Notes: generated from the letters alone by a model not told the origin. A DNA stretch of 40,233 nucleotides from an uncultured Collinsella sp. (GCA_902494535.1 CABUTO010000021.1:1-40233), one strand, 5' to 3'. Shown: positions 17,768 through 29,673, counted from the first letter of the stretch. Numbers and translations: made by a program.

Positions 17768-18000
17768 CTAGTCTTCCTTGCGGCGGAAACGAGCAAGAAA
17801 GACTCCGATTGCGGCGATCGCGGCACCCAGGCCGCCGATCGCGGCGACGGTCGCCACCGTTTGATCACCGGTGCTCGCAAGTGAGTTAGCGGACTTGCCA
17901 CCCTGAGCCTTGTCACCAGCGGGCTTTCCCGCCTGGGCGCCATCGTTCGAACCGCCGGATGTCTGCCCACCGTTGCCGGAACCCTGATTGCCACCGGACG
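17768..18000 (-). pseudogene. Orphan C-terminal cell-wall anchor of a lost surface protein
   Basis: About 75 codons encode a Gly/Ser/Asn linker, PAGDKAQGGK, the sorting motif LASTG, a hydrophobic stretch (VAAIGGLGAAIAAIGVFL) and a basic RFRRKED tail. This closely follows the end of the GH31 protein (8258-8480), including PAGDKAQGGK and GDQTV. The similarity stops abruptly near 18000; the frame continues for some 24 unrelated codons without a ribosome site or signal peptide. It is the 3' remnant of a paralogous anchored protein whose 5' part has been deleted. It lies between the AAA+ gene and carB. Confidence 0.8.
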
Positions 18001-18044
18001 CACAAAGCCCCTTCTGCAGTACACGGTACAGCCAAGTCACCGCA

Positions 18045-18134
18045 GGCCGGGGCGGGGGAGCCGAATTTCCCACTGAGCGACTCTGCTTGCAGCCGGAGCG
18101 AAAGGGGGAAATCTCGGCCCCTCCCGCCCCGGCC
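18045..18134. repeat. Long GC-rich palindrome after carB
   Basis: Arms 18045-18071 and 18106-18134 are near-complementary over 27-29 bases. The 34-nt loop contains GAGCGACTCTGC...CCGGAGCGA, almost the same as the minus-strand loop of the palindrome at 8062-8153. It begins 13 bases past the carB stop. It could aid termination but has no T-run. Confidence 0.85.
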
Positions 18135-18146
18135 GGACAGGTCAGT

Positions 18147-21461
<3,315 letters not shown>

Positions 21462-21462
21462 G

Positions 21463-22902
21463 TTAGTTCTCCTCGGTCTCGGTCGCGGCGGTCTCGGCGA
21501 AATTCCAGCCCTGCAGGCGGTCCTTCGCGGTGTCGATGTCCAGGTAGTTCTCCTCGCCGTCCATGAGTCGCGTAAAGGCGGTAAAGAGATAGTGGGCATC
21601 GGTGGGGCCGGGCGAGGCCTCGGGATGGTACTGGACCGAGAAGCACGGGGCGTCGAGCAGCTGGATGCCCTCGGCGGTGCCGTCGTTGAGGTTCACGTGC
21701 GTCAGGCGAATGCGGCCGAAGCGCTCGTTCATCACGACCGGCGCGATGCCGCGACGCACCCAGGCGCGCGGGTCGCCATCGGCCGCATGCTCGGTCTCGC
21801 CGCCGGAAAGCTCCGGGATCAGCTTGCCCAGACTGGGGAACAGCAGGCCAAAGCCGTGGTTTTGCGCGGTGATCTCCACACGGCGGCTCACCAGGTTCAT
21901 AACCGGCTGGTTACCGCCACGGTGACCGAATTTAAGCTTTTCCATTTGGGCGCCGCACGCCAAGCTGATCATCTGGTGACCAAGGCAAATGCCAAAGACC
22001 GGCACCTTGCCGATCAGCTGCTGCACCTGTTCATAGGTCTCCACCACGGCATCGGGGTCGCCGGGGCCGTTGGACAAAAAGACGCCGTCGGGATTCATGT
22101 CGAGCACCTCACTCGCGGGCGTATCCCACGGCACGACAGTAAGGTCGCAGCCGGCACGGACCAGACCCTCCAGGATGCCGCGCTTGACGCCGCAGTCGTA
22201 GGCGACCACGTTGTGGCGGGAAGGAGCGGCAGGGGCAAGCGCAAAGTCATGCGTAGCAGGCAGATCGCTCGCGGCAAAAGCGTGGGGCTCAGAGCAGCTC
22301 ACGGTCTTGACCAGGTTCTCGCCCACCAGCGTCGGCGCGGCGGCCAGACGCTCGGCAAGCTCGTCGACGTCAAAGACCTCGGTCGAGATAATGCCCATCT
22401 TGGAGCCGTTGTCGCGCAGGTGGCGCACAAGAGCGCGGGTGTCGACGCCCTCGATAGCGACGATGCCGTGGGCACGTAAGTACTCCGGCACGCTGACGGC
22501 CGAGCGCCAGTTGGAAGGCGTGGCGCACATGTCGCGGACGATCATGCCGCGCATGGCGGGAGCACTCACGGGGCGAGCGGTATCGCCGGGGAAGGCCGAC
22601 TGGACGTCGGTCTCGTCGATGCCATAGTTGCCGATCTGCGGATAGGTCATGGTTACAATTTGGCCGGCATAGCTCGGGTCGGTCATGACCTCAAAGTAGC
22701 CCTCAAGCGAAGTGTTGAAGCAGACCTCGCCGGTCGCAGTGCCCTCGGCACCGCATGCACGGCCATAAAAAATGGTCCCATCCTCAAGGTACAGGATGCA
22801 GGGACCGCAGGTGCCCTTGCTGGTTTTGGCCAGCATGCGCTGGCAAAGCTCGCTGGGCGCGAAGGTGCGGGCAGCAGTGCCCGCAGTATGGTTATTCGCC
22901 AT
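21463..22902 (-). CDS. carA: Carbamoyl-phosphate synthase, small (glutaminase) subunit
   Basis: CarA hydrolyses glutamine and sends ammonia to CarB. The class I amidotransferase triad is Cys306 (FGICLGHQ), His426 and Glu428 (QYHPEASPGP); the N-terminal half has the CPSase_sm_chain pattern (CFNTSLEGYFEVMTDPSY, GNYGI). At 479 residues it is about 100 longer than E. coli CarA (382). The extra length is an N-terminal extension of about 35 residues, an insertion of about 45 residues at 353-399 between the NHGF motif and THVNLNDGTAEG, and a Glu/Thr-rich C-terminus. The start is backed by AAGGAG four bases before the ATG. A PyrR-type hairpin ends directly at this ribosome site, so pyrimidine control by blocking translation is likely. 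Confidence 0.96.
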   Translation of the reverse strand: MANNHTAGTAARTFAPSELCQRMLAKTSKGTCGPCILYLEDGTIFYGRACGAEGTATGEVCFNTSLEGYFEVMTDPSYAGQIVTMTYPQIGNYGIDETDVQSAFPGDTARPVSAPAMRGMIVRDMCATPSNWRSAVSVPEYLRAHGIVAIEGVDTRALVRHLRDNGSKMGIISTEVFDVDELAERLAAAPTLVGENLVKTVSCSEPHAFAASDLPATHDFALAPAAPSRHNVVAYDCGVKRGILEGLVRAGCDLTVVPWDTPASEVLDMNPDGVFLSNGPGDPDAVVETYEQVQQLIGKVPVFGICLGHQMISLACGAQMEKLKFGHRGGNQPVMNLVSRRVEITAQNHGFGLLFPSLGKLIPELSGGETEHAADGDPRAWVRRGIAPVVMNERFGRIRLTHVNLNDGTAEGIQLLDAPCFSVQYHPEASPGPTDAHYLFTAFTRLMDGEENYLDIDTAKDRLQGWNFAETAATETEEN

Positions 22903-22912
22903 AATTCTCCTT

Positions 22913-22932
22913 CCCGGTCTCTCCGGACCGGC
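22913..22932 (-). promoter_or_regulatory. PyrR-binding-type hairpin in the carAB leader
   Basis: On the minus strand the stem CCGGTC/GACCGG carries the hexaloop CGGAGA. This matches the PyrR binding pattern: a CNGNGA hexaloop closed by UC...GA within a short stem (ARUCCNGNGAGGYU). The hairpin's last base is next to the AAGGAG of carA. PyrR with UMP bound here would cover the ribosome site. A possible -10 box TAAAAT lies at 22966-22961, giving a leader of about 50 bases. Confidence 0.65.
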
Positions 22933-23039
22933 TTAAAGGTTGGTAGTTAGGCCTTGCGTTATTTTAACCGCAAGTATGCGCCATGGCGTTAATTTCATCG
23001 AAATGTTTACGAAATGATAATTATGACTTTCTATGCATA

Positions 23040-23146
23040 ATGATTTTTCTGGGACGGGGATTAAAAAATCATTCTGAGCGCGGGGCTTTGTCGCCAGCTG
23101 CATACATAACAGAATGATTATTTAATCCCCGTCCCAGAAAAATCAT
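23040..23146. repeat. Long palindrome with 37-bp arms and GGGACGGGG core
   Basis: Arms 23040-23076 and 23110-23146 pair over 37 bases with one mismatch. Both carry the GGGACGGGG core. The 33-nt loop (AGCGCGGGGCTTTGTCGCC...) is loosely like the loops of the palindromes at 8062 and 18045. It lies between carA and the membrane protein gene; a further small hairpin (CATCCCGCG...CGCGGGATG, 23143-23178) follows and may end the minus-strand gene at 23185. Confidence 0.9.
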
Positions 23147-23184
23147 CCCGCGCAGGCACTTGGCTCACGCGGGATGATGGCGTC

Positions 23185-24144
23185 TTATTTATCCTGCTCC
23201 AGCAGATCGGACGGTGTGCGATCGGGCTTGCCACCGCGGAAGATCTCGCGACCGTGCAGGCGATGTTCCAAGTCGCGCTCGGCCTTTTCTTCCGTGATCT
23301 TGGTCTGGCTTACCGCCGGGTCCTCAATCAGTGACGACACCGAGTTCACCTGCTTTTGGATGCGCTCGGCAATCGTGTCGTCCATGCTCACGATACGCAT
23401 CTTCCAGTCGATACTCGTGGCATTTGACGAGCTCTTGGTCCACACAAACGTCAAAATGGCGCTCTGATGACCCCGCGCGGGGAACATGCCAAAGAAAGAG
23501 TCGTGCTGGATCTTGCTGTCCTCATCGATATAGGCGTGCACGTTGTACACCACGCGGTCAATCTTATCGTTGAGCAACGCGTTGGTCGCAAGTGCCGCAG
23601 CCTGAATCTGCCCGTTGGACAGCAGCTCGAGCTCGTTGGCAGACGACGTGTCCAACACCGTCACCTCTACCGTACCCGTGCGCTCGTCTGCCTCGTCGAC
23701 GCTAAAGTCGAGCGGGAACTGCGTAAAGCCGTTACCCCACTCAAGGCCGCCCTTCAGTGCCGTGGAAACGGTATCCACCGAAACGCTCTCGGACAGGTTG
23801 GCAGTGTTCAGGCGGCGCATCACGCCGTAGCCAATCTGCATGCCTACGATCAACACCAGAATGCCGATAACTACGGCCATGGCGGTCTTCGTAATGGTAT
23901 GGCTCACCTGCGAGCCCGAAGGGTCGTCCTCGGACAGCGGGTCAATCTGCTTTGTCTGGCTCGCGCGATCTTCGCTGCGAAGCTGCGCCAGCGCCGCCTT
24001 GTCGCCGCGCTTGGCCGCGGCCTCTTTTTCGCGCATGCGCTCGGTGCGCTTTTTGGCAAGCGTCGGATCCAAAACGCCGGATGCGTCGATCTCGGAGAAT
24101 AACTCCGTCACTTCTTCCGGAGTCAAAGGGTTCTTCTCAGCCAT
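23185..24144 (-). CDS. Single-pass membrane protein of unknown function
   Basis: The 319-residue protein was not recognised as a named family. Residues 1-85 are charged and probably cytoplasmic, with a helical Lys/Arg/Glu-rich part (KKRTERMREKEAAAKRGDK). One membrane segment lies at 87-107. The external part of about 210 residues is mixed alpha/beta, with VEVTVLDTSSANELELLSNG and YNVHAYIDEDSK, and ends in a charged tail. The ATG has a GGAAG site. It starts 19 bases after the ABC transporter gene on the same strand, so the two are probably one operon. An accessory role for the transporter is only a guess from position. Confidence 0.75.
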   Translation of the reverse strand: MAEKNPLTPEEVTELFSEIDASGVLDPTLAKKRTERMREKEAAAKRGDKAALAQLRSEDRASQTKQIDPLSEDDPSGSQVSHTITKTAMAVVIGILVLIVGMQIGYGVMRRLNTANLSESVSVDTVSTALKGGLEWGNGFTQFPLDFSVDEADERTGTVEVTVLDTSSANELELLSNGQIQAAALATNALLNDKIDRVVYNVHAYIDEDSKIQHDSFFGMFPARGHQSAILTFVWTKSSSNATSIDWKMRIVSMDDTIAERIQKQVNSVSSLIEDPAVSQTKITEEKAERDLEHRLHGREIFRGGKPDRTPSDLLEQDK

Positions 24145-24163
24145 ATACTTCCTGTCATATCAA

Positions 24164-25933
24164 TCAGTCGAGCTCGTGCGCACGCGCACCTTCGAACTGC
24201 ATTCGATAGTAACGGGCATAGGTGCCGCCACGGGCGAGAAGCTGCTCGTGCGTACCACGTTCCACAACGCGACCATGCTCGACGGTCGCAATCTCGTCGG
24301 CATGCTTAATGGTCGAGAGACGGTGGGCGATGATGATCGTGGTGCGACCGCGCGCCAGGCGCTCGAGCGACTCCTGCACTGCCTCCTCGCTCTCGTTATC
24401 CAAGGCGCTCGTCGCCTCGTCCAGGATCAAGATCTTGGGGTTCTTGAGAAACACGCGCGCAATGGCTACGCGCTGCTTCTGGCCGCCCGAAAGACGGCTG
24501 CCGCGCTCGCCCACGACCGTGTCGTAGCCCTGCGGCAGCGACTCAATGAAGGCATCGATATTGGCGCGGCGGGCGGCCTCGGCGACCTCTTCTGCCGTGG
24601 CGCCCGGCTTGCCGTAGGCGATGTTCTCGCCAATCGTACCGTCAAACAGATAGACATCCTGCTGCACCAGGCCAATGGCGCGGCGCAGGCTCTGCTGCGT
24701 CACGTCGCGCACGTCTTGGCCGTCGATGCTGACGGATCCAGCAGCCACGTCATAAAAGCGCGGCAGCAGCGAACACGTTGTGGACTTGCCGCCGCCCGAG
24801 GGGCCAACCAGGGCAATGGTCTGTCCGGGCTTGATGGACAGATTCATATGGTCGATCACGGGACGAGACTCTTCGCCGCCGCCCAGCTCAACGTCCTCGT
24901 AGCTAAAGCACACGTCGCGATATTCAACCGCGCCAGCCGTCACCTGCAGGTCCGCGGCATCCGGCTTGTCCTGGATATCCGGGGCGGTCGAAAGCACCTC
25001 GTCCATGCGCTTAAAGCCGGCGATGGCCTTCTGATACGTCTCGGCCGAATTGACGAGCGTCTCGAGCGGGGTGCAGAACAGTGAAATGTAGAGCGCGAAG
25101 GTCGCCATATCGACCGCCTGCAGCTGACCCTGGGCAACGAGCCAACCGCCCAGCAGCACCACGATCACGTACAACACGCCCGAGAGCAGGCCATACGTCG
25201 CAGTGTAGATGCCCATGGCGTGATACATATTCTCCTTGGACGAAAGATAGCGGTCGTTCGAGGCGCGGAACTTGGAGCGCTCAGCCTCCTCGTTCGCAAA
25301 ACTCTTGACCACGCGCATGCCTGCCAGCGAATCCTGCAGCTGAGCATTAATACCGCTGATCTTTTTGCGGTTGTCGCTGAAGACCTCGCGCATGCGCATG
25401 TTCTGCCAAAACATGATGACCGCAAACACCGCCGTCACCACGGCCATGGCAAGCGCCAGCACCGGGGCGATAGCAAAGAGAATCACAAACGAACCGACGA
25501 TCTCGATGCCGCAGATGATAATCCACTCGGGCACGTGGTGTGCCGCCTCGCAGATATCGAACAAGTCGTTGACCACGCGGCTCATCATGTCACCCGAGCT
25601 GTTGCGATCGAAGTACGCAAAGCTAAAGCGCTCGTACTGGTCGAACAGGTCCTCGCGCATCTTGGACTCCATGCGCGCGCCCATCACGTGGCCCCAATAG
25701 CTCACAAAGTAGCGGCAGGCGCAGCGGACGGCATACATCAGCACCAGGCCAACCGCGATCATACCGAGCGCCTGCATAATAGCAGCCTGACCCTGGGTAA
25801 AGAGCCCGCCGGTCAGATTGCGCAGAATAATGGGAAACGCCAGGTCAATGGCGGCAAGCACCAGGGCGCAAACAGTATCGGCAACAAAAAGCCCCATCTG
25901 GGGCTTGTAATAAGAAAGAAAACGCTTAAACAT
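24164..25933 (-). CDS. ABC transporter, fused permease and ATPase (MsbA/MdlB type)
   Basis: This 589-residue half-transporter has an ABC_membrane type 1 domain with six helices (about 15-290) and a nucleotide-binding domain (about 335-580). Visible motifs are Walker A GPSGGGKST (377-385), Q-loop QQDVYLF, signature LSGGQ (481-485), Walker B ILILDE (501-506) and H-loop His537. Such proteins work as homo- or heterodimers and mostly export lipids, peptides or drugs. There is no second half-transporter beside it, so a homodimer is likely. The substrate is unknown. The start is the ATG at 25933 with GAGGA four bases before; the frame runs open a further 300 bases upstream through a palindrome, which is not coding. 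It probably heads an operon with the membrane protein that follows. Confidence 0.92.
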   Translation of the reverse strand: MFKRFLSYYKPQMGLFVADTVCALVLAAIDLAFPIILRNLTGGLFTQGQAAIMQALGMIAVGLVLMYAVRCACRYFVSYWGHVMGARMESKMREDLFDQYERFSFAYFDRNSSGDMMSRVVNDLFDICEAAHHVPEWIIICGIEIVGSFVILFAIAPVLALAMAVVTAVFAVIMFWQNMRMREVFSDNRKKISGINAQLQDSLAGMRVVKSFANEEAERSKFRASNDRYLSSKENMYHAMGIYTATYGLLSGVLYVIVVLLGGWLVAQGQLQAVDMATFALYISLFCTPLETLVNSAETYQKAIAGFKRMDEVLSTAPDIQDKPDAADLQVTAGAVEYRDVCFSYEDVELGGGEESRPVIDHMNLSIKPGQTIALVGPSGGGKSTTCSLLPRFYDVAAGSVSIDGQDVRDVTQQSLRRAIGLVQQDVYLFDGTIGENIAYGKPGATAEEVAEAARRANIDAFIESLPQGYDTVVGERGSRLSGGQKQRVAIARVFLKNPKILILDEATSALDNESEEAVQESLERLARGRTTIIIAHRLSTIKHADEIATVEHGRVVERGTHEQLLARGGTYARYYRMQFEGARAHELD

Positions 25934-26041
25934 GCAGTCCTCGGGGAGAAATAAATAGGGTGAGAAATCTGGTTGAACCGTTCGAGTTGAAAGAAAAGCA
26001 GCCCAACAAGCATAACGCCGATGTTCTGGCAGCGTCAGCGA

Positions 26042-26139
26042 AAACGTCCCTAAGCGAGCAAGGTGCCTTGAAAGAGGAGCGACGCGTACTTCGGTACGCA
26101 AGCGACGATTGAAAGGCAGATTGCCGCTTAGGGACGTTT
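26042..26139. repeat. Multi-part palindrome with TTCG tetraloop
   Basis: Outer arms AAACGTCCCTAAGCG (26042-26056) and its exact complement (26125-26139) enclose a second paired block (TGCCTT/AAGGCA) and a perfect apical hairpin GCGTAC-TTCG-GTACGC (26084-26099). The 98-base unit would fold as one long hairpin with internal loops. It lies between the Nudix and ABC transporter genes and shares the GGGACG core. Confidence 0.85.
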
Positions 26140-26180
26140 GCAGCGTCGACTCGTTACGCGGTTTGGTAAAACCGCGTAAC

Positions 26181-26876
26181 CTAGAGCTCCGCGCCCCCAA
26201 GGCGATGCGCGATGCTATCGCAGGCCAAGGCGCCCACGACGGTCTTGGCATCTTCGATCTTACCGTCGAGCACGGCGTCGATCAGCTCGTGCAGCGGCAC
26301 CAGATCCACGTTGACGAACTCGTCATCATCGGGGTTGGGCGCATCAAACTCGAGCTTGGTGGCCAGGTAGATGTGAATGATCTCGTCACAGAAGCCGCAG
26401 GACGTGACAATCGACGTCAAAAAGCGAATGCGACCGGCCCTAAAGCCCGTCTCCTCATGCAGCTCGCGCTTGGCGCAATCGAGCGGGTCCTCGCCTGGGT
26501 CGAGCTTGCCGGCGGGAACCTCGACCGTCACGCGGTCGATGGCGGTGCGGTACTGACGCACCAGTACGATCTTGCCGCTCTCGGTCAGTGCCACAACGGC
26601 CGCCGCACCCGGATGGCGAACGATATCGCGGGCGCTACGGTGACCGTTGGGCAGTTCAACCTCAAGACGGTGGACGTCGAGGATCTTGCCCTTCCAGGCG
26701 CACTCCTCCGAAAGAATCTTCTCGTGCAGCTCGGCATCGTGCGGGTCGTCGTCGCCCAGCACCAGCGCCGGCTCGTCAGCGACCTCGCCACCAGGCTCGC
26801 CCTCAGCGTGCCCATACATGCGGCTGTCCTCTTCGACGATCTGCGCGTCCACGAGCTCTTCGTTCTTCTCGTCCAT
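26181..26876 (-). CDS. Nudix hydrolase, ADP-ribose pyrophosphatase type
   Basis: The 231-residue protein has an acidic N-terminal extension of about 55 residues. The fold then follows the ADP-ribose pyrophosphatase pattern (KILDVHRLEVELPNG, VVALTESGKIVLVRQYR). The Nudix box is complete: GKLDPGEDPLDCAKRELHEE plus TGF, fitting GX5EX7REUXEEXGU. Members split ADP-ribose or related nucleotide sugars to AMP. The second ATG (26876) is chosen because GAGAGGG lies nine bases before it; the ATG at 26885 directly touches that site. The gene follows purD by 21 bases and is likely co-transcribed with it, a sensible place for a nucleotide-salvage or housecleaning enzyme. The function of the acidic extension is not known. 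Confidence 0.88.
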   Translation of the reverse strand: MDEKNEELVDAQIVEEDSRMYGHAEGEPGGEVADEPALVLGDDDPHDAELHEKILSEECAWKGKILDVHRLEVELPNGHRSARDIVRHPGAAAVVALTESGKIVLVRQYRTAIDRVTVEVPAGKLDPGEDPLDCAKRELHEETGFRAGRIRFLTSIVTSCGFCDEIIHIYLATKLEFDAPNPDDDEFVNVDLVPLHELIDAVLDGKIEDAKTVVGALACDSIAHRLGGAEL

Positions 26877-26897
26877 CCGTCTCATCCCTCTCGGACT

Positions 26898-28202
26898 TTA
26901 GGCATCCCAGGCGTCGCGGCCACGCAGCGCGCGCAGGCCGATGTCATGACGCAGGGTCTTGCCCTCAAAATCAATCTTCTCGCAGGCCTCGTAGGCAAGG
27001 TTGCGGGCGTTCTCAAACGTGTCGCCCAGCGCGGTCACGGCAAGCACTCGGCCGCCGTTGGTCACGAGCTGACCGTCCACCACGGCGGTGCCGGCATGGT
27101 ACACGGTCACGTTCTCCATGGCCTCGGCGTCGGCGATGCCGGTGATGACTTTGCCCTTCTCGTAGCTGCCGGGATAGCCCGCGCTCGTCAGAACAACAGC
27201 CACGGCCCACTCGTCACGCCAGTCGAGCTCAATCTGATCAAGCTCGCAGTTGGCGCAGGCGAGCATAACCTCGACCAAGTCGTTCTTGAGGCGCGGCAGC
27301 ACGACCTGCGTCTCGGGGTCGCCAAAGCGGGCGTTGAACTCCAGCACCTTGGGGCCGGCGGGGGTGAGCATAAAGCCGCCGTACAGGCAGCCGCGGTAGT
27401 CGATGCCCTCGGCAGCAAGCTCGGCCACGGTCTGCTCCATGACCTTCACCATGGTGGCGTGCTCCTCGTCGGTCACGATGGGCACCGGGCTGTAGACGCC
27501 CATGCCACCGGTGTTGGGGCCAAGGTCGCCCTCGAGTGCACGCTTGTGATCCTGCGAGGTGGCCATAGGACGCACGGTCTTGCCGTCGGTAAAGGCCAGC
27601 AGCGAGCACTCGGGGCCAACCAGCATTTCCTCAATGACAACGGTGTTGCCGGCATCGCCGAAGGTGCCGCCAAAGCACTCGCGCACGGCCTCCTCGGCCT
27701 GCTCGAGCTCGGTCGCCACGATGACGCCCTTGCCTGCGGCCAGGCCGTCAGCCTTCACGACCAGCGGTGCGCCCTGCTCGCGCACGTAGGCGAGAGCCGA
27801 AGCCTCGTCGGTGAACGAGCCGTAGGCGGCCGTCGGAATGCCGGCACGCTCCATGAGCTGCTTGGAGAACAGCTTAGAGCCCTCCATCTGAGCGCCCTCG
27901 GCACCCGGGCCAAAGCAGGGAATACCCGCCGCGCGCACGGCGTCGGCCACGCCCGCCACGAGCGGAGCCTCGGGGCCAATTACCACGAGTCCGCATACGT
28001 GGCTCTGTGCAAACGCCGCCACGGCCGCAGGATCGCAATCGTCGAGAACCACGTTCTCGCCGCAGCTCGCGGTGCCGCCGTTACCCGGCGCGATGTAGAG
28101 CTTGCCGGCGCGCGGTGATGCTGCGAGTTTAGCTGCCAAAGCATGCTCACGGCCGCCGCTGCCCAACAACAGGATGTCGATGGTTTGAGTGTCCGCCTTC
28201 AA
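26898..28202 (-). CDS. purD: Phosphoribosylamine-glycine ligase
   Basis: PurD joins glycine to phosphoribosylamine with ATP, step 2 of purine synthesis. The 434-residue protein has the N-terminal Rossmann-like motif LLLGSGGREHAL, an ATP-grasp domain (VVKADGLAAGKGVIVA, PECSLLAFTDGK) and the metal-site segment VLEFNARFGDPETQ. The start is a TTG at 28202 with AGGAGG five bases before it. Reading further upstream adds about 56 residues without family similarity and has no ribosome site. It is separated from purA by a hairpin and followed closely by the Nudix gene. Confidence 0.96.
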   Translation of the reverse strand: MKADTQTIDILLLGSGGREHALAAKLAASPRAGKLYIAPGNGGTASCGENVVLDDCDPAAVAAFAQSHVCGLVVIGPEAPLVAGVADAVRAAGIPCFGPGAEGAQMEGSKLFSKQLMERAGIPTAAYGSFTDEASALAYVREQGAPLVVKADGLAAGKGVIVATELEQAEEAVRECFGGTFGDAGNTVVIEEMLVGPECSLLAFTDGKTVRPMATSQDHKRALEGDLGPNTGGMGVYSPVPIVTDEEHATMVKVMEQTVAELAAEGIDYRGCLYGGFMLTPAGPKVLEFNARFGDPETQVVLPRLKNDLVEVMLACANCELDQIELDWRDEWAVAVVLTSAGYPGSYEKGKVITGIADAEAMENVTVYHAGTAVVDGQLVTNGGRVLAVTALGDTFENARNLAYEACEKIDFEGKTLRHDIGLRALRGRDAWDA

Positions 28203-28256
28203 GGGTGCCTCCTCTATGGATGAACGGCCCGCTCCGCGCGAGCCCTTTGCAAGCAA

Positions 28257-28298
28257 ATATACCCCTCGGCCGCCCGTCCGGGCTGCAAAGGGGTATAT
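28257..28298 (-). terminator. Hairpin terminator between purA and purD
   Basis: ATATACCCCT (28257-28266) pairs with AGGGGTATAT (28289-28298), with an inner GCCCG-TC-CGGGC hairpin. On the minus strand a short T-run (ATTTGC) follows. Some read-through into purD is possible. Confidence 0.55.
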
Positions 28299-28320
28299 CG
28301 CAATAACCAAATAGTGCCGA

Positions 28321-29607
28321 TTACTTCCAGAATCGGTTGATGATCTGCTCGCGACCGGCGCCGACGCCAATGAACGTCACGCGGGTGTGTGCCAGATCCT
28401 CGATAAACGTCACGTAGTCCTGAGCCTCCTGCGGCAGCTCGTCAAAGCTGCGGCAACCGGTGATGTCGCACTTCCAGCCCGGGAGCTCCTCGTAGATGGG
28501 CTTGGCATGCTCAAAGCGCACCTGATGCTCGGGCACACTCGTGTAACGCTCGCCGTCGACGTCGTAGGCAACGCACACCTTGATGGTATCGAAGGCCGAA
28601 AGCACGTCGAGCTTGGTCATGGCGATATCGGTGAGGCCGTTGACACGCGAGGCGTAGTTGGCGATGGGGCCATCGAACCAACCGCAGCGACGGCGACGGC
28701 CGGTGGTCACGCCGTACTCATAGCCTTCCTCGGTCAGCGTATGGCCAGCCTCGGACTCATAGGAAAGCTCGGTGGGCATGGGGCCCGAACCGACGCGGGT
28801 GATATAGGCCTTCATGACGCCCAGCACGCGGTCGACATTCTTCATACCGACGCCGGAGCCGGTGATGGCACCGCCGGCGGTGCAGTTGGAAGAGGTCACG
28901 TACGGATAGGTGCCATGGTCAATGTCGAGCAGCGTTGCCTGGGCGCCCTCGAACAGCAGGTCCTTGCCCTCGTCGATCATGTTGTTGAGCAGCAGGCTCG
29001 TCTCGGTGATGTAGGGGCGCAGGCGCTCGGCCATGGGCAGGTACTCGTCGCAGATCTGGTCCACGGTGTAGGTGGGCAGGTGGTAGATGAGCTCGAGCTC
29101 GGGATTCACGCGGGCAAGAGCGGTCTCCAGCTTGTCGCGGAACAGCGCCTCGTCCAGCATGTCCTGCATGCGCAGGCCGATGCGGGCCATCTTGTCCTGG
29201 TAGCACGGACCGATGCCGCGCTTGGTGGTACCGATGTTCTTCTTGCCGAGCTTCTGCTCAAAAGCACCATCCAGATCGATGTGGTACGGCATGATGATGT
29301 GCGCGTTGCCACTGATCTTGAGGTTCTTGGTGGTGATGCCGTCGGCCTCGAACATGTCGATCTCCTCAAGGACAACCTTGGGGTTGACGACGCAGCCGTT
29401 ACCGATCACCGACATATGGTCGGAATACATGATGCCGGAGGGCACCTGGTGCAGGCCGTACTTCTTGCCGTTGACGACGATGGTGTGGCCGGCGTTATTA
29501 CCGCCCGAATAGCGCACGACGGCATCGAAGTCGCCGGCGACCAAGTCACAGATCTTACCCTTGCCCTCATCGCCCCACTGGGCACCGACCAAAACGGTTG
29601 ACGGCAT
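28321..29607 (-). CDS. purA: Adenylosuccinate synthetase
   Basis: PurA joins IMP and aspartate with GTP, the first step from IMP to AMP. The 428-residue length is typical. The P-loop WGDEGKGK (11-18) holds the catalytic Asp13, and His41 in NNAGHT is the second catalytic residue, at the same numbers as in E. coli. GQATLLDIDHG-type and TGRRRRCGWFD segments, for IMP and GTP binding, are present. GGAGT lies before the ATG. A good promoter overlaps the end of dnaB, so purA has its own transcript. Confidence 0.97.
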   Translation of the reverse strand: MPSTVLVGAQWGDEGKGKICDLVAGDFDAVVRYSGGNNAGHTIVVNGKKYGLHQVPSGIMYSDHMSVIGNGCVVNPKVVLEEIDMFEADGITTKNLKISGNAHIIMPYHIDLDGAFEQKLGKKNIGTTKRGIGPCYQDKMARIGLRMQDMLDEALFRDKLETALARVNPELELIYHLPTYTVDQICDEYLPMAERLRPYITETSLLLNNMIDEGKDLLFEGAQATLLDIDHGTYPYVTSSNCTAGGAITGSGVGMKNVDRVLGVMKAYITRVGSGPMPTELSYESEAGHTLTEEGYEYGVTTGRRRRCGWFDGPIANYASRVNGLTDIAMTKLDVLSAFDTIKVCVAYDVDGERYTSVPEHQVRFEHAKPIYEELPGWKCDITGCRSFDELPQEAQDYVTFIEDLAHTRVTFIGVGAGREQIINRFWK

Positions 29608-29673
29608 GTTTACTCCTTACATTCATGGACTGTCTACGCGCCACGCTGGCACGCAGAAGCACAAAACATTCCC

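Noticed and set aside
25934..26251. N-terminal extension of the ABC transporter by about 106 residues
   Set aside because: The extension runs through the palindrome at 26042-26139 and has no family similarity; GAGGA before the ATG at 25933 gives the normal transporter start.
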